A stretch of 64,000 nucleotides of DNA. Source: Symsagittifera roscoffensis. Lineage: Eukaryota; Xenacoelomorpha; Acoela; Convolutidae. Every line of letters begins with the position of its first letter. Position 1 is the stretch's first letter. Where the stretch lies: assembly GCF_963678635.1 (NCBI RefSeq), contig NC_087065.1, positions 38,219,888 to 38,283,887 on the forward strand. Reading direction: 5' to 3'. The notes below the pieces were generated by a model, which worked only from the letters and a program-made list of their open reading frames with translations, did no database searches and was not told the origin of the DNA. This document shows, piece by piece, positions 43,662-53,650 of the stretch. The position numbers and the translations under genes are program-made.

Positions 43662-45938
43662 TGTTAATGTTATTTGCTTCTCCCGACTTCAATTAATTGA
43701 ATTTGAATTGTTAGCACCAGAGTAAGTAAACAATAATTAGAATAAAAACGCAACAAAATCGTCTAGATTGAAACAAAAAACTGAATGCTCAGACTGCCCC
43801 TTAATTACACGAACTTTCAAAAAAAGTGTGAAAGACACGATAGCATTTTAGAAAGAACACATTTCACATCAACTGAGATAACATTTGGGGTGTTCGAAGT
43901 CGAATAAATTCTCAGACAGATTTTTTGACGCCCAAATATAACGGAAACTAAAAAGGGCTGATATATTTTACAATTTTTGAGCTCAAGGAACTGATACTTT
44001 CGCAATGCTATGAAACCATTTATGGAAATTTAATGCGTTTATTCGTTTGGATCCAACAACCGGATCAAAACACAACCATCATAAGTATCTGTGAAACATA
44101 TATCGCTCTTAAAACTTAATTTTCTTTCGTATTTAAAAAAATCAAAAATGACAAAGTTTTTGAGAAAAAAAAACCTACAAGCTTCTAGATAAACTTAGTT
44201 TTTTTATTAATTTATTTTCCATTGTTCAAATTATTGTGATTTAGAACTTTAATGATTTAACCAACTTTCGACAATAACTTGCTGGCTACTTTTGTGTGAA
44301 TTGCGTTTTTTTTTCCGAAATGATAACGCATACGAATTTAATCATCAAAAATCAATCGGCTAAAATTACTTTGTTCCAATGGAGTGAAATAAGGCAAAGG
44401 GGGTATCTAAAAGGCAACAGGAAGATTTCAAGAAAAAAAAGAAATAATTTTAGATACCGTCAAAGGCAGTCCAAGCATTCAGGGTTTTGTCTATTTGTTA
44501 TTCATTTGCCCAAAAATATTGAACTCACAATACAAACTGGAGTGAAAAACTGAAGTCTTATGAATTATCGAAAAATATCAACAAATTGGAAGGTAAAAAG
44601 AAGCCAATACAAGCAAGAAATTAATTAACCTACCTCAAAAACTGTTCAATCTTTATCGGCTGAATGAATTTTTCAAATTGCCCAATTTCTTTAGAGCTGT
44701 TTAGTTTTAGATCAAAATTTATGTCAAATTGACTCTTTCTCGAGATTTTTTGGTTCATTGATGCCCTTAAGGTAAATGTTCCTTTTTCTTGCGTCTTTTT
44801 AAAGTAGTTTTTAATGTCATCTAATTAAGACGGTGTAAAAGTAAGAGGAAATTTAATATAAAATTTTTTGTAATCCTTTTGAAGGGCGTGGCAATAAATC
44901 CAATAAGTTACGATGACGCACTGATGGAGGCTGTGATGAGAGTTTTGAGCAGTTCGCCACGTTTGATGTTTCAAACTGAGAGTTTGAGCAGTTCACCACG
45001 TTTGATGTTTCAAACAGAGGTGTTGCGTTTGTTTTTAGAGGATTTTACACTCAAACAAGTCGCAGTATGATATTTAAGTGGAACATTACTAAACTGAATT
45101 GATTTATCCCACTTTAAAAAAATCAAAAAAAAAAATTCTGTGATATTTCGACTATTTACCATCAAATTTTCTCAATTTTTTCATACAATCTAAAATATCG
45201 TTATTTTGAAAGCTTAAAACAAATTTTTCCACAAGCAAAGATTTTTCGTTAACTATGGGGAATGCAAAACAGCCAGTTTGGATAATTAGGGATAATTACT
45301 TCCAGTGCAATGTCCAATTTTTGAACAACGATTAGCGTTGGCAGCAAAACAATCAGTTGACTGTCAGATATGTATTCATGTTCATTTGAGCTCTAAGTTA
45401 ATTCCATATCCGATATTAATAATTTTTGAGGTGATAGCTTGATATCAGCAGGATCCATTCGGTCATCCATTTGATTGCACTGTGCTGGCCTTTACAATCA
45501 TTCGTTGGTCTGCTTGTTAGTTAGAGCTCTTAGATACAATTGAAAAATTAAAACCAATTTTTTTTGTATTTCCTATCGTGGAGCAGCTTAAAGGACTTTC
45601 TGGGTGAAAACACTGAAGTACTGAAGTTAATGCCGGTTCCGGCCGACAGCAGACCTTCCAATGCTTTGGAAGTATTGACTCAATTGTTTTCATTGGGTGC
45701 ACAGGGGCCAAACAGGATATAAGCTCAACAAATTTCTTCTTTTAAACTCCCTAACGTATCAAGGTTGCCGATGGGAACAGAGAAGCTGAGCAACCACTTG
45801 TCTGTAATTTCTACTTGTGTCTAGAACAAAATGATCAAGAGTAATTTTTAGCCTATGTGGTGTCGGAGGATGGGCTGGAAATCTCAGGAACGTAGTTAGA
45901 AGAAACAGCGTAATGAAATTTACGGAATTTATCAATTC
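43662..45938. other. Gene-poor flank right of copy B
   Basis: Chance frames only. It contains a 39-bp tandem duplication at about 44943-45020 (GAGCAGTTCRCCACGTTTGA units) and, near 45330-45560, a diverged piece of the dispersed repeat seen at 15.4 and 54.4 kb. Confidence 0.45.
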
Positions 45939-46184
45939 ATGGCGCGTGAGAAGAAAGACGTTGAAACCTTAGAAGAGGAACACGCAGGACTTGTTCATAG
46001 GACGAAGACACCGGAGATTACATTTGAATTAAATTATCCAGAAAAAATTCAATGTTACAGAAATAAACGTACATTATTCTCTGAAAGGGCTATTGAAAGA
46101 GCAGCATTTCAGATCATCGCCAAACACCCAGGAAACAACCAAACAAGTAAGAAAGTGAGGTTTCATACATTGTCTATGATGTAA
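45939..46184 (+). CDS. 81-codon ORF ending in the 264-bp direct repeat
   Basis: The end (ERAIERAAFQIIAKHPGNNQ) recurs in the second repeat copy at about 52465-52590, where the frame is one base different and reads through to SYTVYDVIKT. The N-terminal half is unique to this copy. This may be the 3' exon of a repeated, unrecognised gene. Confidence 0.3.
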   Translation: MAREKKDVETLEEEHAGLVHRTKTPEITFELNYPEKIQCYRNKRTLFSERAIERAAFQIIAKHPGNNQTSKKVRFHTLSMM

Positions 46185-46332
46185 TGAATACCTAAAGTTT
46201 GTAAATTTGTTTTAAGTTTGCTCGTTTCCACCCTTTAGAAGTCTTTGGGACTTAGATGAGACTCTACGAGACTCTATCAATATGTTCTATGCAAGGTTTA
46301 GCTTTCTTCTTAGAGACGTTTTCATGACTGTG
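46070..46332 (+). repeat. 264-bp direct repeat, left copy
   Basis: About 95% identical by eye to 52461-52724, in the same orientation. Starts TACATTATT and ends TTTTCATGACTGTG. The two copies bracket the RING/module array. The ends are not TG...CA, so they are not obvious LTRs. Confidence 0.85.
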
Positions 46333-47795
46333 TTTTACTAAGCGTTAATTGCTGGTTGAATGATTAGTAATTTTATCCTAAGTTATAAGTCTCACCTTAG
46401 ATCGTCAAGTTGTCTTGACAAAAGTTAGAGTAGAAACAATAGTTAGAAAAGGTATGAATTATTTAGTTGGTTAAATACAAAGCACTGGGTTATTAGATTA
46501 TATAAACGAATCGAACAGCTTAGAGAAATATATCTATAAGGGGAGGTTGAGCTAATCTTATTTTGTTCATCAATATTTTATCTTCTTACTAAGGTCGATG
46601 GCTGATTAGTATGTATGGGTCGCCCTTGATTTTGTCCACTTCGGCACTTCTGGTTTGGTCGTCAGTATCGTCTTTGCCGTAGTCCTTTGGGTACTTGTAG
46701 TCCAGACTTCCTCAGGTATGGGTCTCTCGAGTATCTCGATTAATAATTTTATCGAACTTTAAATGAGAATTTATTCTCTATTTTATTTGTGAAAAAAGGC
46801 TAGTTTTAATTTTATGGTAAAGGCAGAAAAGAAAAATTATTTATTTTGCAAAGGTCTGACTGAAGAGATCTAGCTCGCTGCTTACTGAGCAAAATGAAAC
46901 ACTGAAGATTTCAGGCCAGTCCTTTTGCTCGTAAGCATAAACCGGCGGCTGATTCAATCTTTAATTATTCAGGTTTCACCTGCTCCTTTGTTCTCCCTTT
47001 CTTATAAGGGAATTTTCAACTAGCTTTTATTTGATTTTTTTCAAATCAAATATCTTTATGTTATTAGTCTCCTTTGATTAAAACCGCAATCTTCAGTTTT
47101 ATCTGATTAAAAAATCATATTACTCTCTCTGATGCATCATATTGCAGGTGCATCTCTGCTTAATCAAAGCAAGGAGAATTTCAGTGGAGCCGGCAAGACT
47201 GCTAAATATTTATCCATTTTGTTTCAAGTTAAAGTTAAAAGGGACGTGTTAATAATCGCCGCCCTTTTAAAATAGTCAGCATGAAAAAATGAGAAAAATT
47301 GGACAAGTATTTAAAAAGGAGTGGATTTTCAAAAGAAGATTTTATAGTCCTAATAAAATTAAATCAGTCAATATCTGATTTAGTGAAAAGAGGCTTTAAT
47401 TTAAATGGCACACTCCAATTTAGAATTGGGTAGTTAAATAAACAATTAAAACAATGGTCTTTTGTCTGTGTAGTATTTTAAATACTACAACTCGCCCCTT
47501 TTTTTTATAGAAAATTAAGCTGTTCGATTCTTACAGTTACCATGGTGAAAACTTAAACACTTTAATGATTAAATACTATAGTTATAACATTTAAAAAGAA
47601 CATCAAATGAAAAAGTTATGTAGATAGGTTAGGTTAATGGACTCAAACTTATATAAGGTTTTTGTTCTCAATAGCTCTAAATTTCGTCTAGAGCTTCCTT
47701 CCGGCTTCTAGCTCCACATTGTACGATCTGAGGATCGCTATCTTCCTCTGTTAAGCCTCGAGTTTTTGTTGCAACTTGACAATTTTCTTTTTTTA
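46333..47795. other. Left part of the bracketed segment, no intact gene
   Basis: A minus-strand stretch at about 46610-46720 reads SLDYKYPKDYGKDDTDDQTR and looks like a decayed coding exon. It is more GC-rich than its surroundings. Otherwise AT-rich DNA. Confidence 0.35.
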
Positions 47796-48359
47796 TTATT
47801 TTGTTTTGATTCGCAGTCTGCTCATCCCGTCCGTAAGCTCTTGAATATCGTCTTGTTCCTGTTTGGGTTTTATATAGTTCGGGAAGGCAGTTATTCCCTC
47901 AATCGGGATGGAGACTTGCGTTCCTCCTGCCTTCAGGATGTAGCCGTGTTCCTCTCTCTTCTTTAATTTCCCAAGTTGGCTTCGTTCTTTATAACCACTT
48001 CTTGTTGGGTTATGAACTCGGGTTTCCATTGTTGTTGAGCTTACGACTTCAATAAACAATGGCAGTTTCCGTCTGTTGTAATTTTGCTTTATTGAGTACT
48101 TTAAACTCGTTATAAGTTTTGGATTTTCCGTATCTAATTCGGCTTCTCTGCTCTTTTGCAGTTCCAATCTTTGAGTCAAACTGAGAAAATTCCGAGGGTT
48201 CTTATTTAACCCGTCGTCCATTGACAAAGATTGTACTGCTACAGGTTTTCGTTGTTTCTTTCTGAGAGGCAGCCTTCTTTTAAACTCCTCTGGTGCTGGG
48301 TCAGCATTTTGGCAGTTCCAGTTCAAAATTGGGTCATATTCCATTTTGCTAAACATCAA
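47796..48359 (-). CDS. Unrecognised 187-aa hydrophilic protein
   Basis: Lys/Arg/Glu-rich, starting MMFSKMEYDPILNWN and ending MSRLRIKTK. It contains RLPLRKKQRKP and SQLGKLKKREEHGYI, with no TM segment or Cys cluster. A TATATA stretch (about 48460 on this strand) lies roughly 100 bp upstream. It shares strand with the RING/module array but not its domains. Likely a real but unidentified gene or exon. Confidence 0.45.
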   Translation of the reverse strand: MMFSKMEYDPILNWNCQNADPAPEEFKRRLPLRKKQRKPVAVQSLSMDDGLNKNPRNFLSLTQRLELQKSREAELDTENPKLITSLKYSIKQNYNRRKLPLFIEVVSSTTMETRVHNPTRSGYKERSQLGKLKKREEHGYILKAGGTQVSIPIEGITAFPNYIKPKQEQDDIQELTDGMSRLRIKTK

Positions 48360-48894
48360 TATAAAATAACCAAATATTCAAAATCCCAAATTTCATTCGG
48401 ATACTAAGGCTTATTATCAAATTTGAATCAAGAAGGACATTTATAAAAGTGTAAAATTGTATATATAAATGGTGGAAAATATAATCTTGTGGTTTCACAC
48501 AAACCCACCACGGAAAACAAATGAAGAAAAACAATCAGGGTGTTTATTAACCACAGGAACAAAGCACTTTACAACACTGAGTTAAGCTCAGAGTTTAAAC
48601 TTATGTAGTTAAAGCAAAATTGGAAATTTGGGCAAAATTAACCCCTAATCTTAAATGTATGTCCACCTGGGGTCATCCAAAGGCTTACCATGGGGTCCCC
48701 TTTTTTAGGTAAAAGGGACTAGAAAAAACGGGGGGTGTAAATAGTATATAATATGGCATGTGTAAAAGAGATTTTTGTGTTTATTGTTATTTAAAAAGAT
48801 ATATAAATTGTGAGTGGATTACTGAAGTCTTGAGGCCTTACGAAATGTAGCAGTGTAGAGGAATCGTATAAGGACATTGTTTAATTGTGGAGAG
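48360..48894. other. Spacer with a hairpin
   Basis: No gene seen. GTCCCCTTTT-TTAGGT-AAAAGGGAC at about 48694-48718 can form a stem. Confidence 0.35.
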
Positions 48895-49320
48895 TTAATT
48901 CCAGGTGTCGGAAAAATCACAAGGGATGTGGCATAAAGGACAAAATTTTGCAGTATTAGGGAGGCATCTTGTACAAATAGTGATACCTTGATGGCAATCA
49001 GTAAGATGTTGATAGCTTGCGATACTTTCGGTCTGGGTATTTCCACAATTTGCGCTTTTAACCATACTATCGCATGAACAACAAGGGGAATAATATGAAA
49101 GTGATCGGGTATAGTTTGGGACTTGGCAAATGGGGCATAAAATTTGTCCATATTTAGAAAAATGGGCTACAATTTGCTCATGACAGTCTATACAGATGAA
49201 GTGTGGTGGATGATGTGGCTGGTTATTATGTTGTTTCTTGAATTTGGATTTTGGTAAGTAGCAAATTGGGCATTCAAGAGTGGGTTGTTGAATGGTTTTT
49301 CGATAGTACTGTAAAATGGG
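48895..49320 (-). CDS. RING-type zinc finger protein C (exon-like)
   Basis: Open frame of 142 codons with no early ATG, preceded by ATTTTACAG, a good splice acceptor. Zinc ligands are in RING order: ECPIC, then HFICIDC, then CPIC. A second Cys-rich part follows (CCSC, CHQG, CTRC, CPLC). The layout is the same as RING A, showing duplication. RING proteins are commonly E3 ubiquitin ligases; substrate unknown. It ends in TAA at 48895-48897. Confidence 0.65.
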   Translation of the reverse strand, partial: PILQYYRKTIQQPTLECPICYLPKSKFKKQHNNQPHHPPHFICIDCHEQIVAHFSKYGQILCPICQVPNYTRSLSYYSPCCSCDSMVKSANCGNTQTESIASYQHLTDCHQGITICTRCLPNTAKFCPLCHIPCDFSDTWN

Positions 49321-49424
49321 CTAAGAAACATTAAGAAAACTTTGGAAATAAAAATAACAAGCTTGGAAGATTTTACATATAAAAACTGGTAAAGTTATCT
49401 GAATCCTTTTTAATTGAGGAAAGA

Positions 49425-49700
49425 TTAAAGCATAGGTCGATTCGAGGTTTGAAAATTGATGTTGATTACATCTTCGTCATTGTTGAACGCATTTATGATA
49501 ATATTGTAAAATCTACTACTGCTTTTGACAGTAAATTTTCCCTCATCGTGGAAGCCAGGACTATAACATTTGCAAAAAATATCCAACTGCTGTTGATCGG
49601 GATGAATATAAATACAATTTGTACGCGCTTGGTATCCGTCAACTTGGACGAGGAGATTGTAATCAATGACAAAATCAATGTCCATTACCAAGCAGAACAT
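49425..49700 (-). CDS. Module M8 (91 aa)
   Basis: It aligns with the other modules of the array: LLVQVDGYQ near the start, an aromatic strand (DIFCKCYSPG), then KSSSRFYNIIINAF. It lies between RING B and RING C. No known family recognised. Confidence 0.5.
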   Translation of the reverse strand: MFCLVMDIDFVIDYNLLVQVDGYQARTNCIYIHPDQQQLDIFCKCYSPGFHDEGKFTVKSSSRFYNIIINAFNNDEDVININFQTSNRPML

Positions 49701-49742
49701 TTTGTAACTTCCTAAACAAACAGCAAAATTGTTTAATCATTT

Positions 49743-50000
49743 TTAAATGTCTTTACAGGTCTGACATTCGTTAATTTGTTCTAAATTTAGTACGTTAGCA
49801 TCCTGGCGGAATATTGGGTATAGGAATTTGTCAAAAATGAGGTTAGTTTTGGGCTTAAGAGTCATGTAGCATTCATTACAAATAAAATGAAAGGGTTGTG
49901 GATACTTGCTTTTGTAAAGTTTTTTAAATTGAAGGGTTGTTTTCAATTCTAGACAAACAGGGCATTCGTTTGCCGTTGTATTAAAGGAACTTATGCCCAA
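49743..50000 (-). CDS. RING B, degenerate
   Basis: ECPVC and HFICNEC match RING A, but the last pair CPIC has become YPIF, so a zinc site is lost, and the protein stops soon after (ECQTCKDI). There is no ATG; the frame opens just inside the end of RING A, at a TTG. It is probably a pseudogene or a part of the RING A transcript reached by splicing. Confidence 0.5.
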   Translation of the reverse strand: MGISSFNTTANECPVCLELKTTLQFKKLYKSKYPQPFHFICNECYMTLKPKTNLIFDKFLYPIFRQDANVLNLEQINECQTCKDI

Positions 50001-50371
50001 AACTCATCAAAAGCAGTTTTTGAAAAACAGATGGGGCAGATGTTTTTGCATTTCTCAATGCAGTTATTGCATACAGTAATGTAAGGGTGTTTAACTATCA
50101 TATGTTCACCCTTTCGTTTGTTTCTGGATAACACTAATTGGTTGCAGATATTACAGACATCATATTCTGTCATATTAATTACATGAATAATCTGCCTGCA
50201 AATGGGGCAAGGAATTTTTGCGAATAGTGTGCTAGCTCTTAGCTTGAGTTTATGATAACAGTTAACGCAAAGTAAATGTGGTTGTTGTGGAGGTAAATTT
50301 TTATGTAATTTTTTCATTTGATCGCAAACTTCCAAACATATAGGACATTCATTGTGATTCTCACTGCTCAT
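49991..50371 (-). CDS. RING-type zinc finger protein A (126 aa)
   Basis: ATG start. ECPIC, HLLCVNC and CPICRQ form a complete C3HC4-like RING. A second Cys-rich half (CNICNQ, HMIVKH, CNNC, CPIC) may bind further zinc. The ATG overlaps the M7 stop as ATGA (50371-50368). Possible E3 ligase; neighbouring modules suggest a shared origin, not a known pathway. Confidence 0.7.
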   Translation of the reverse strand: MSSENHNECPICLEVCDQMKKLHKNLPPQQPHLLCVNCYHKLKLRASTLFAKIPCPICRQIIHVINMTEYDVCNICNQLVLSRNKRKGEHMIVKHPYITVCNNCIEKCKNICPICFSKTAFDEFWA

Positions 50372-50601
50372 TCAATCTGGTCCAGATCGCAGGGAATGGG
50401 AATTGTTAGGCTATTTGCAAGACATAGTATTAAATGCCAGTATTTATTGCTTGGTTTAATAATGGTGCTGTGTAGTTCGCCATTAATAAGCGTTTTGAAA
50501 TGAATTATAAAAATGGGGATTATTTTGAAATTTTCTGCTAGAATGAAGGAGCGTTGGAACCCTTTAATTTGGACAAAAGTTCCTTCGTAAAAAATTATCA
50601 T
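50368..50601 (-). CDS. Module M7 (77 aa)
   Basis: TFVQIKGFQ, then hydrophobic IPIFIIHFK, then PSNKYWHLILCL, the shared module pattern. It starts 1 nt after the M6 stop and its own stop overlaps the RING A ATG. Confidence 0.5.
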   Translation of the reverse strand: MIIFYEGTFVQIKGFQRSFILAENFKIIPIFIIHFKTLINGELHSTIIKPSNKYWHLILCLANSLTIPIPCDLDQIE

Positions 50602-50602
50602 T

Positions 50603-50839
50603 CTAGTCTAAGGTACAATTTTCATATTCAATATTGGTAGGACAAGATTCCGGGTGATCAGATACAAAAAGAAAGAATGGCCAATATCGGGAAGTGGGAT
50701 AAATACTAAGTTCCTCAAAAAAACCCGTTCCGATGTATCGAACATTAATTTTCATGTAAACTTGTAAATGTGGTTGTATTTCAAAGGTTTTCCTTATAAT
50801 AATAACTGAAACTGGTTGGTCGTTAATATTAAACATCAT
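50603..50839 (-). CDS. Module M6 (78 aa)
   Basis: VSVIIIRKTF ... VYMKINVRY ... PTSRYWPFFLFVSD, the same layout as M7 and M4. The gap to M5 is 7 nt, containing TTAG as a weak acceptor-like site. Confidence 0.5.
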   Translation of the reverse strand: MMFNINDQPVSVIIIRKTFEIQPHLQVYMKINVRYIGTGFFEELSIYPTSRYWPFFLFVSDHPESCPTNIEYENCTLD

Positions 50840-50846
50840 TTTGTTT

Positions 50847-51086
50847 CTAATTACAAAAAATAGGTGGGTTTAGAAAAAGTTCTGAATTTGTTTCGAAAGC
50901 AAGAAAATGACTTAGTTCAAGGATATTAGGGTGATTTCCTGGAACTGTGACTGTAGTTGATATACTAGAGTTAACCTTACTCACATGTAAAATATAAAAG
51001 TTTTCAGAGTGTTTTTCTACTCCAATGAGTGAGTAACGTAGGTTTGGTAACCGGATAAACAGCTTACGAGAGGTTAGTGAGTTCAT
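50847..51086 (-). CDS. Module M5 (79 aa)
   Basis: KLFIRLPNL ... FYILHVSKV ... GNHPNILELSHFLAF follows the module pattern, with weaker match at the end. Its ATG lies 23 nt inside the preceding ORF in another frame. Confidence 0.45.
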   Translation of the reverse strand: MNSLTSRKLFIRLPNLRYSLIGVEKHSENFYILHVSKVNSSISTTVTVPGNHPNILELSHFLAFETNSELFLNPPIFCN

Positions 51087-51612
51087 TTGAATGGAAATCG
51101 CTTATGTCTTTTGGCAGATGACTTAAGCAAGTATTCGACAAAAATAGGAAAAAATTCCAATCTGGCGAGTTGTGGAAGACTTCAATTGTTCCGTCTTCCC
51201 ACGTATTACAATAATCGAAGTATAAGATAATTTTCGGACAATATGAACCGTTACAAGCGTCAAAGGATTTTTCTATTTGGTAAAGGAGTACGTGACGATT
51301 GTTGTGTTTAAATAACATGAGTATGTGTTCAATTATTTTACTCACAAAAATAATTTTTTCACAAGCAGTTTCGAATATGGCTGAGTTTTTATACTTTAAG
51401 ATGTGAAGAATATCTTTGTATCTAGGATTGGTTTGCTTTACGATAATATCGTAATTTTGACTATGGTGAAAGTCTTTGATAATTAAGTGTAAATGGTTAT
51501 CAATTGCTACGGATGGTAAAATTGCTGTTGTGATTCGGTAATAAAATTTCTTTGGGAAATGAGGAAAAGATATGATTAAGCAGAAACTTTGATTTGGTGT
51601 GTCAAGGAACAT
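51064..51612 (-). CDS. Double module M3-M4 (182 aa)
   Basis: Two modules in one ORF. M3 has FCLIISFPHF, RITTAILP, LHLIIKDF and NPRYKDILHIL; M4 has HVLLYQIEKSF, IILYFDYC and SPDWNFFLFLSN. M3 aligns well with the decayed M1 and M2 upstream. This is the longest intact product of the array. No family recognised. Confidence 0.55.
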   Translation of the reverse strand: MFLDTPNQSFCLIISFPHFPKKFYYRITTAILPSVAIDNHLHLIIKDFHHSQNYDIIVKQTNPRYKDILHILKYKNSAIFETACEKIIFVSKIIEHILMLFKHNNRHVLLYQIEKSFDACNGSYCPKIILYFDYCNTWEDGTIEVFHNSPDWNFFLFLSNTCLSHLPKDISDFHSNELTNLS

Positions 51613-51677
51613 TTATTTCTCTCCAAATTTTATATTTGGAACGTATCAATTCAATTTCATTGTTACTGGTTTAATAC

Positions 51678-51958
51678 TTATACACAGAAGTGAATTCCTT
51701 CGAAATTGGTAATGACTACTGCTGAGCTATTTCCTTCAAGTAAAGAACAAATATAATCATATTTTTTGTTTGAAGAGTCATTTTCAATTTCTTGAACAGT
51801 TTTCTCAGGATAAGTTATTATCATAAGGTGAATACAATCATTCGGTTTGGTTTGGTTTTTGGTAATCTTGCTGATGCTATTAATGCTGGTAGTTTGTTTT
51901 CGTAACCTGGGAGTTGAATTAATAAACGAATGTCTCGATCCAAAATTCCTACCAAAAT
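51678..51958 (-). pseudogene. Module M2, decayed
   Basis: The frame starts at ATT where M1 has ATG, reads DRDIRLLIQLPGYENKLP, and then a frameshift near 51830 continues as HLMIITYPEKTV and KKYDYICSLL. Clear paralog of M1 and M3. Confidence 0.5.
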
Positions 51959-52243
51959 TTAAATGTTTGTGTTCAAGTAAATTCTTTGTATCGTGGTACT
52001 TTCACACACAAAAATGAACTCCTTCTGAAGAAACGAACAGATATAATTATATTTTGGATTCGATGATTCAATGACAGCTTCATGAATCTATTTTCCTGGA
52101 TAAACAATTAGCATGAGGCGTATAAAATTATTTGTTCCTGATTGAGGTAAGTCAACAGCTGCTATTCGTGTAAACAGTTTATTTGTAAGTGTGGGAAATT
52201 GAATCAGTAAAAGAACTTGTCTGTCGAAAATATCGACTAGCAT
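51959..52243 (-). pseudogene. Module M1, one in-frame stop
   Basis: ATG 52243 opens MLVDIFDRQVLLLIQF, then RIAAVDLP and LMLIVYPGK. A TAG follows, after which SSNPKYNYICSFLQ continues in frame to TAA at 51959. It is the best match to M3 outside the intact ORFs. Confidence 0.5.
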
Positions 52244-52460
52244 TTAGTCTAGGGGGATGCACAGTTTTCTTGAGGGCATTCTGAAATAGAAAATTGTTGC
52301 CTTAGATTGGTGTTATAGTGTTGTTGTTGGTGGTTGGATGAGAGATTGTTGTGCTAGAGATCGTTCCTATTACATTGGTCCCTACTAAATGTTCATTTTG
52401 GTTATTTAGGTCCGTATTTTGGTTATTTTAGTTATGTTCATTTTGGTCCATTTTGGTACC

Positions 52461-52724
52461 TACATTATTCCCTGAAAGAGATATTGAAAGAGCAGCATTT
52501 CAGATCATCGCCAAACACCCAGGAAACAACCAAACAAGTAAGAAAAGTGGGGTTTCGTACACTGTCTATGATGTAATTAAAACCTAAAGTTTGTAAATTT
52601 GTTTTAAGTTTGCTCGTTTCCACCCTTTAGAAGTCTTTGGGACTTAGATGAGACTCTACGAGACTCTATCAATATGTTCTATGCAAGGTTTAGCTTTCTT
52701 CTTAGAGACGTTTTCATGACTGTG
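52461..52724 (+). repeat. 264-bp direct repeat, right copy
   Basis: Partner of 46070-46332. Here the coding remnant reads TLFPERDIERAAFQII and continues to a TAA in VYDVIKT. Confidence 0.85.
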
Positions 52725-53650
52725 CTGTGAAAAGACACAGTTTGTAGTAAACTTTTGCTAGAAATAAAGGTGACACAAAGGTTTCTTCTTTTTTTTTGTT
52801 TCAATAACCCCTTTTTTTGTTTTCTTAATCATAAAAAATCCCTAATCAATTCATATAGAAGTTTATACACAATAATTTTTTTTCTGTTTTCCTATCTCCC
52901 TGAAAGATTTCAATTTTTTCTTAAACAGATGGTTCTCAGATCCTTTTCTGAAATTTGTGCATTTTCTAATTTGAACTTTATGTGTTAACATAAACTAAAA
53001 TCCCGTAAGAACTTACTGATTCTGTATATGATGTATATAATTGAAGCAACTGAGTTTTAAAAAAACTAAGCCGGAACGAATTTGACCAGACGAGTTTTAT
53101 ACCTAAGTACTAACAAGTATTTTTTCTTATAAATGAGGAAGAAGAGATTGTGAGACAACCGTGGAGCACCATACCAAGGAAAAGAAAGCTCATGTACAGG
53201 TGGAGATGGATGACGCTGTAATTGCAATTAAGCCGGGCTTACGAGCATAAAATTAACTTGATACCCAGACGAAGGGATCATTAGCCTTTTTTTAACAAGA
53301 GAAATGGATACTTTGAAGGTAACTGTGGTAATAAAATGGTCCTAGAAGAAAGGTGAGAAGAAATGATTCAACCAGATTCGGGATTCGGAAGAGGCGGATG
53401 TAGGGGGGGGGGACCTGGGGGAGTTGTCATGTTTCAATACAAAAACTCCGTAGGTTGGGCCGTTGGCGACATCGATCGTTGACGGCAAGGAAGCTACATT
53501 TCAAATACATAGCGGGTCCTCATTTTTCATCTTCTCGCCAGAGAGTTGATGAGAACCCTCAAAATCGACAGAGTCAACTGGAAACCCCGGGAGTAGGTCG
53601 GAGAGTTCTGTGACTAGTACAACAAACCGGTTGAAACTATAAAAGAAAAT
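52725..53650. other. No genes recognised
   Basis: AT-rich, with a run of G residues near 53405. The part at 53490-53590 resembles 56840-56935 (ATAGCGGGTC ... GAGAACC), a weak dispersed repeat. Confidence 0.4.

Noticed and set aside
48895-52243. Bacterial operon or contamination explanation for the module array
   Set aside because: No consistent Shine-Dalgarno sequences, decayed paralogs, splice-acceptor-like sites, and flanking direct repeats that continue into typical host-like DNA.
46070-52724. 264-bp direct repeats as LTRs of a retroelement
   Set aside because: Ends are not TG/CA, no PBS or polypurine tract adjoins them, and no gag or pol lies between.
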